Origin: JBGTCY01 sp041748615
GTDB taxonomy: Bacteria; Bacteroidota; Bacteroidia; Chitinophagales; CAIOSU01
Length of the DNA: 36,084 bases
Direction: 5' to 3'
Assembly (NCBI GenBank): GCA_041748615.1
Contig: JBGTCY010000031.1
Span: 1 to 36,084 of the forward strand
Shown here: piece after piece, positions 32,973-36,084 of the stretch
Position numbering within the stretch: the first letter of the stretch is position 1
Layout: each line of letters opens with the position of its first letter
Notes under the pieces: model-generated
What the model was told of the DNA's origin: nothing
What the model saw: only the letters and a program-made list of their open reading frames with translations
Databases searched by the model: none
Translations under genes and position numbers: made by a program

Positions 32973-34160
32973 TTATTTTCTGTTCAGATATTTTTCAACC
33001 AAATTCCAAAAATCATTTGCTCTTGCCTGCCATGAGTTGCCCTGAGCCGTGCGGATGCGGGATTGTTGTTTCTCTTCCGAATCTTCCTGAATCGCTTGTT
33101 GAATCATCCGGATAAAAGCATCCTGCGAATCAGCAATGTATGCAACGTCACTAAACCCAGCGATATCATCCGAAAAATTTGTTGCGACAACCGGTTTACC
33201 GGCTGCGAGATATTCATTGATTTTGAGCGGATAGATACTTTTTGTGAGCGTGTTGCATTGAAATGGAATCAGTGTGCAATCAGCATAAGCAAGATAGGCG
33301 GGCAACTCCGTTAGTTTTTTCCCTCCTGTGAAAATCACATTCTTCATTGTAGTGAGTCCTGCTTTCACCTGTTCATCACTGTCGGTTGGACCAACTAATA
33401 CCAGCGTATCATCAGAAAAAGAATCCGCTATTTTTTTGAGTAATTGAAAATCAACTCTTGCCCAGCCGATATTGCCCATATACAGTAAAATTTTGCCACG
33501 GGCATTCTGTAATTCTATCGGAAGCGGAAAGTTTTCTTCATTTGCAGCGCTAAACAATTCTACATCAGCGGCATTAGGAAGATGGTAGGTATCAGGATTC
33601 AACAAGGCTTTTGCTTTGGTAAGCTCGCTGGAGGTGGCTAAAACAAAACGCGCTTTTTTCACCATTTCATTTTCAAGCTGTACACCGTGCTTCGCGACAT
33701 AGCGCGCCTGGCTGATGTCATCACGGGTTTGGTAAATAAATAATTCCGGTTGAAACCCGGCAGGAAATTTTCTTCCGAAAAACGGATTGAAAGAATTCAG
33801 TAAAATAAATTTCCGGATGTTATAATCTCTGATGGTTTTTTGAAGTGCTGAAAAAAAAATCCGGTCATTGATGCCTGAAAAAAAATCATAGAGCGCTCCT
33901 GGCGGAAGTGAGTTAACCGAAAATACCCAGCGCGGTGTCACCGCTATAAATTTTTCAGGAAATCCTTCAGGATGCAGAGTGTAAATATTTTTTCCCCGGA
34001 ATAAAGCATTGCGCCTGGATTGAATTTCAGTGGTTGAAAATTTTGAAACTGCATCTTTCAGCGTGTAAGGATAATCCACGTAAAACACCCTGTTTTCACG
34101 CGCCAGTTCCTTTGCCAGCGACAGGATTGCTGATGAGTACTTGCCATCCCATCTTGACAT
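32973..34160 (-). CDS. glycosyltransferase (GT-B, TuaH-like)
   Basis: This is a 395-residue GT-B glycosyltransferase. The N-terminal SRWDGKYSSAILSLAKELA, the central YQTRDDISQARYVAKHGVQL and the C-terminal SIYPLKINEYLAAGKPVVAT (Glu-rich nucleotide-sugar site) resemble TuaH-type enzymes. The first ATG is at 34160, but the same frame is open upstream and encodes FSEIDIIILT directly before it, which looks like the usual first beta strand of the fold, with no ATG, GTG or TTG; a rare ATT start or a start at the ATG are both possible. It lies 47 bp after the flippase stop, implying one envelope glycan operon. Confidence 0.87.
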   Translation of the reverse strand: MSRWDGKYSSAILSLAKELARENRVFYVDYPYTLKDAVSKFSTTEIQSRRNALFRGKNIYTLHPEGFPEKFIAVTPRWVFSVNSLPPGALYDFFSGINDRIFFSALQKTIRDYNIRKFILLNSFNPFFGRKFPAGFQPELFIYQTRDDISQARYVAKHGVQLENEMVKKARFVLATSSELTKAKALLNPDTYHLPNAADVELFSAANEENFPLPIELQNARGKILLYMGNIGWARVDFQLLKKIADSFSDDTLVLVGPTDSDEQVKAGLTTMKNVIFTGGKKLTELPAYLAYADCTLIPFQCNTLTKSIYPLKINEYLAAGKPVVATNFSDDIAGFSDVAYIADSQDAFIRMIQQAIQEDSEEKQQSRIRTAQGNSWQARANDFWNLVEKYLNRK

Positions 34161-34207
34161 GGTGAGGATGATGATATCAATTTCAGAGAATCGGATAAGA
34201 TTAATTT

Positions 34208-35563
34208 TTAAAGTAAGATATGCAGTATTCTCTTCAGAAAATCACTAGTAAAACTAAAACACTGCTCATAAAAATTTTTGGAATGAATCAGAATGGAAAA
34301 CAAGCGGACATCTAATATTTTTCTCAATACTACAAGATTGAGCGTTACCCTGATAAGCGTAGTTATGAGGACGCTATATGCCGCTCCGGAAACTCCGAAT
34401 TTCGGAATGAGTAGAAAACAAAATCCGGTATTCAGCAGCAAACTAATCACAACAAAGTAAAGATTGACTTTGGGTTTGCCCATCGAGTCGAGCACCGTGC
34501 CGAACTGGCGGGCGAAAGGCACTAATAATCCGAAAATCAACATCAGCCGCAGTAAATGAACTGATTCAAGATAGTCACTGCCTGCTACAAGCATGATACC
34601 CGGTTCCGCCAGCAGCCAAATCACCAATACGATTGGAAAAATGATTGCCAGCAAAATTCCAACTGACCTTTCATAAAGATATTTGATGGCTTTGTTGCCT
34701 TCAGTGATCGCGCGTTTCGCGCTTTGCGGAAAAACAATGGCAGCCATCGTGGCAGTAGGAACTTCAATCAGGTTGGCAATCCGCACCGCGAGGTCGTAAG
34801 CGCCAACGGCAGCCGGTGATTTCAACAATGTACCCAACATGATTTTATCAATGTTGCGGTAAAGCATGGTTCCGAGATTCGTGCCGAGTGTGAATTTCCC
34901 GAACTGAAATAATTTGGTCATCCATTCCCGGCTGACGGTTGTTGACAGTTTCAGATATTTTCTCCCGAAAAAAAACGAAACTACTCCTCCCAGTAACGCG
35001 CTAATGACCTGGAACCACGCGAGGTGAATCAATGTAATTTCATTTTTTGAAATAAACACATAAAGGATATAAAAAAACAATGAACCCTGACGAAAAAAAT
35101 TGCCCCAGAAATTGCCGCGAAAATCAAAGTTGGCTTGTTGAATAAACGTGAGTTGGGACAAACCAATCAGGGCAATGGTCGTGAGAATATAAATCTCCAG
35201 CATCGCGTTTAATACAAGCGCATTCCATGCGTTTCCCAAAAATTTTGACAACACAAACAAAATGATGATACTCACAATCGTCAAAATGAAATTTAGGGCT
35301 ACTGATGCGGTGGTGATGGCGGCATGGTCGCTTTTCTCCGCGGAAGCAAGATATTTTACCAGCGCGTTTTGAATCAGCCCGTTACGCGCCACTTCAATAA
35401 TCGAAGTCACCGTGAGAAATAATGCCCAAATTCCGAAGTCATCCTTCGTGAGAAGGCGCAGCAGAAAAAATACGCTGCCAAAGCCAAAAAGCATGAAGGA
35501 TACCCTTTCCATCAAGGTGTAAAAACCGGAATTAACCCAGTAGGATTTTTTAGGAAAACTCAC
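34208..35563 (-). CDS. polysaccharide flippase (Wzx/MATE-like, oligosaccharide flippase family)
   Basis: This is a 451-residue polytopic inner-membrane protein with about 12 hydrophobic segments. It would flip lipid-linked glycan units to the periplasm. RLLTKDDFGIWALFLTVTSI is the first-repeat signature, and YRNIDKIMLGTLLKSPAAVG and LLIPKFGVSGAAYSVLITTL are typical of MOP-superfamily flippases. The frame is open to a TTG at 35599, but a GTG at 35563 gives MSFPKKSYWVNSGFYTLMER, a better family-like start. It is the first gene of a likely glycan pair with the TuaH-like enzyme. No O-antigen polymerase is seen here. Confidence 0.88.
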   Translation of the reverse strand: MSFPKKSYWVNSGFYTLMERVSFMLFGFGSVFFLLRLLTKDDFGIWALFLTVTSIIEVARNGLIQNALVKYLASAEKSDHAAITTASVALNFILTIVSIIILFVLSKFLGNAWNALVLNAMLEIYILTTIALIGLSQLTFIQQANFDFRGNFWGNFFRQGSLFFYILYVFISKNEITLIHLAWFQVISALLGGVVSFFFGRKYLKLSTTVSREWMTKLFQFGKFTLGTNLGTMLYRNIDKIMLGTLLKSPAAVGAYDLAVRIANLIEVPTATMAAIVFPQSAKRAITEGNKAIKYLYERSVGILLAIIFPIVLVIWLLAEPGIMLVAGSDYLESVHLLRLMLIFGLLVPFARQFGTVLDSMGKPKVNLYFVVISLLLNTGFCFLLIPKFGVSGAAYSVLITTLIRVTLNLVVLRKILDVRLFSILIHSKNFYEQCFSFTSDFLKRILHILL

Positions 35564-35709
35564 GCTTAATTCAGGTCTATTGAGATGAAGGGAAAACAAT
35601 ACATTATACTGAAAATTAAGGCGTAAGTTACGTTTTTGGGAGTGAACTAACTGAGTGAAGTTGACTTACAGCATCAACAATAAGATAAAATAAATACATA
35701 AATATCTTT

Positions 35710-35717
35710 CAAATATA
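35710..35717 (-). promoter_or_regulatory. candidate -7 box upstream of the flippase
   Basis: The minus strand reads TATATTTG, an exact TAnnTTTG match, but it would leave a 5' leader of about 140 bases, so its use is less certain than that of the others. Confidence 0.35.
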
Positions 35718-35719
35718 CA

Positions 35720-36084
35720 TCACCACTCAATATACTCCACCTCCTCCCCTTTTTCCTTTTTGGTTTTGCTTTTGATGAACATTCGTTCCTTGGGAACATT
35801 CGTGGGAGCAACGGTGACAGGCGCGTCATTGGGCTTTTCTTTCAGCGTCTCTTTATTTTTATTAAACAGCTTGAAATCGTCTTTCTGCTGCGCGAATTTT
35901 TCTTTAATACCGGTTTTATCGTACTTGATAACCGGTTTATCAAGCGTACCGCTCATCGTGAGATAAAAGTTGAAATTATTTTCCCCTACTTCTTCATATT
36001 CGGTCAGGTCTTTGCGCTTGCGGATTTTTTTTCCCAACACATCAAAAAGATTGAGCTTTACTTGATAATCTATTTTATCGTCAA
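35720..36084 (-). CDS. AsmA/TamB-like C-terminal region (5' end beyond window)
   Basis: About 121 codons are visible up to the stop. DKIDYQVKLNLFDVLGKKIR opens the visible part, followed by NNFNFYLTMSGTLDKPVIKY and a charged tail with EKGEEVEYIEW at the C-terminus. This resembles the AsmA/TamB-type C-terminal barrel region (strand-turn, LFD..LGKK, then a GTLDKPVIKYDKTGIK-like end) seen in Bacteroidota AsmA-family proteins. Those act in the envelope, shuttling phospholipids or assembling the outer membrane. A GTG at 36040 is an internal codon, not the start. The gene enters from the right edge. Confidence 0.72.
   Translation of the reverse strand, partial: DDKIDYQVKLNLFDVLGKKIRKRKDLTEYEEVGENNFNFYLTMSGTLDKPVIKYDKTGIKEKFAQQKDDFKLFNKNKETLKEKPNDAPVTVAPTNVPKERMFIKSKTKKEKGEEVEYIEW

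Noticed and set aside
36038..36040. GTG at 36040 as the start of the gene at the right edge
   Set aside because: The frame continues upstream to the window edge with family-like sequence, so this is an internal codon of a truncated gene.

Overview
The window looks like a chromosomal segment from a member of the Bacteroidota, probably of the Chitinophagales/Sphingobacteriales type. It encodes several type IX secretion (T9SS) C-terminal sorting domains, an Omp28-like protein, a DUF5777 beta-barrel and many lipoproteins. Its promoters carry the Bacteroidota -7 element TAnnTTTG, and no clear Shine-Dalgarno sequences are seen. No phage, integrase, transposase, CRISPR array, tRNA or rRNA was found. 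The species cannot be named from the sequence alone.

Region 1 (1-4113, all minus) is a redox and stress cluster. In transcription order it holds a P460-type haem lipoprotein, its terminator, a secreted peroxiredoxin, an OsmC protein, a small cytochrome-like lipoprotein with an atypical haem motif, a YceI protein, a DUF5777 barrel and an AhpD-like enzyme cut by the window edge. Region 2 (4283-6775, minus) runs ECF sigma factor, 85-residue zinc-type anti-sigma factor, T9SS-sorted protein, then Omp28-like thioredoxin-fold protein with a T9SS tail, so it looks like a small cell-surface stress regulon.

Region 3 (7088-17632) is mostly housekeeping: a cystathionine synthase/lyase, a rhomboid protease, a MORN-like secreted protein, the glycine decarboxylase GcvP, a two-domain fasciclin lipoprotein, an enoyl-CoA hydratase and a sodium:solute symporter. 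Its gaps hold two families of diverged dispersed repeats, one with a G-rich heptamer array. Region 4 (17789-21635, plus) has a ParE-type toxin-antitoxin pair, a palindromic element, and ccmE-ccmF for cytochrome c maturation, with CcmE of the Cys-type haem chaperone variety.

Region 5 (21929-29990) holds rplS, two envelope-glycan genes (GT4 glycosyltransferase and FkbM methyltransferase), an outer-membrane barrel candidate, the Kdo transferase waaA, a Bacteroidota-type coiled-coil protein, a MITE-like element with target-site duplication, thymidine kinase, class I fructose-bisphosphate aldolase and a small membrane protein. Region 6 (30236-36084) has a large T9SS-secreted clan GH-A glycoside hydrolase, a second glycosyltransferase, a polysaccharide flippase and the C-terminus of an AsmA/TamB-like protein.

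Functionally the window combines periplasmic redox defence and cytochrome biogenesis, surface-protein secretion under an ECF sigma factor, envelope glycan assembly and export, and core metabolism. No clear new defence or mobile system is present. The best leads are two inverted-repeat elements, the paired dispersed repeats, the redox cluster, the sigma/anti-sigma/T9SS operon and the Cys-type CcmE.
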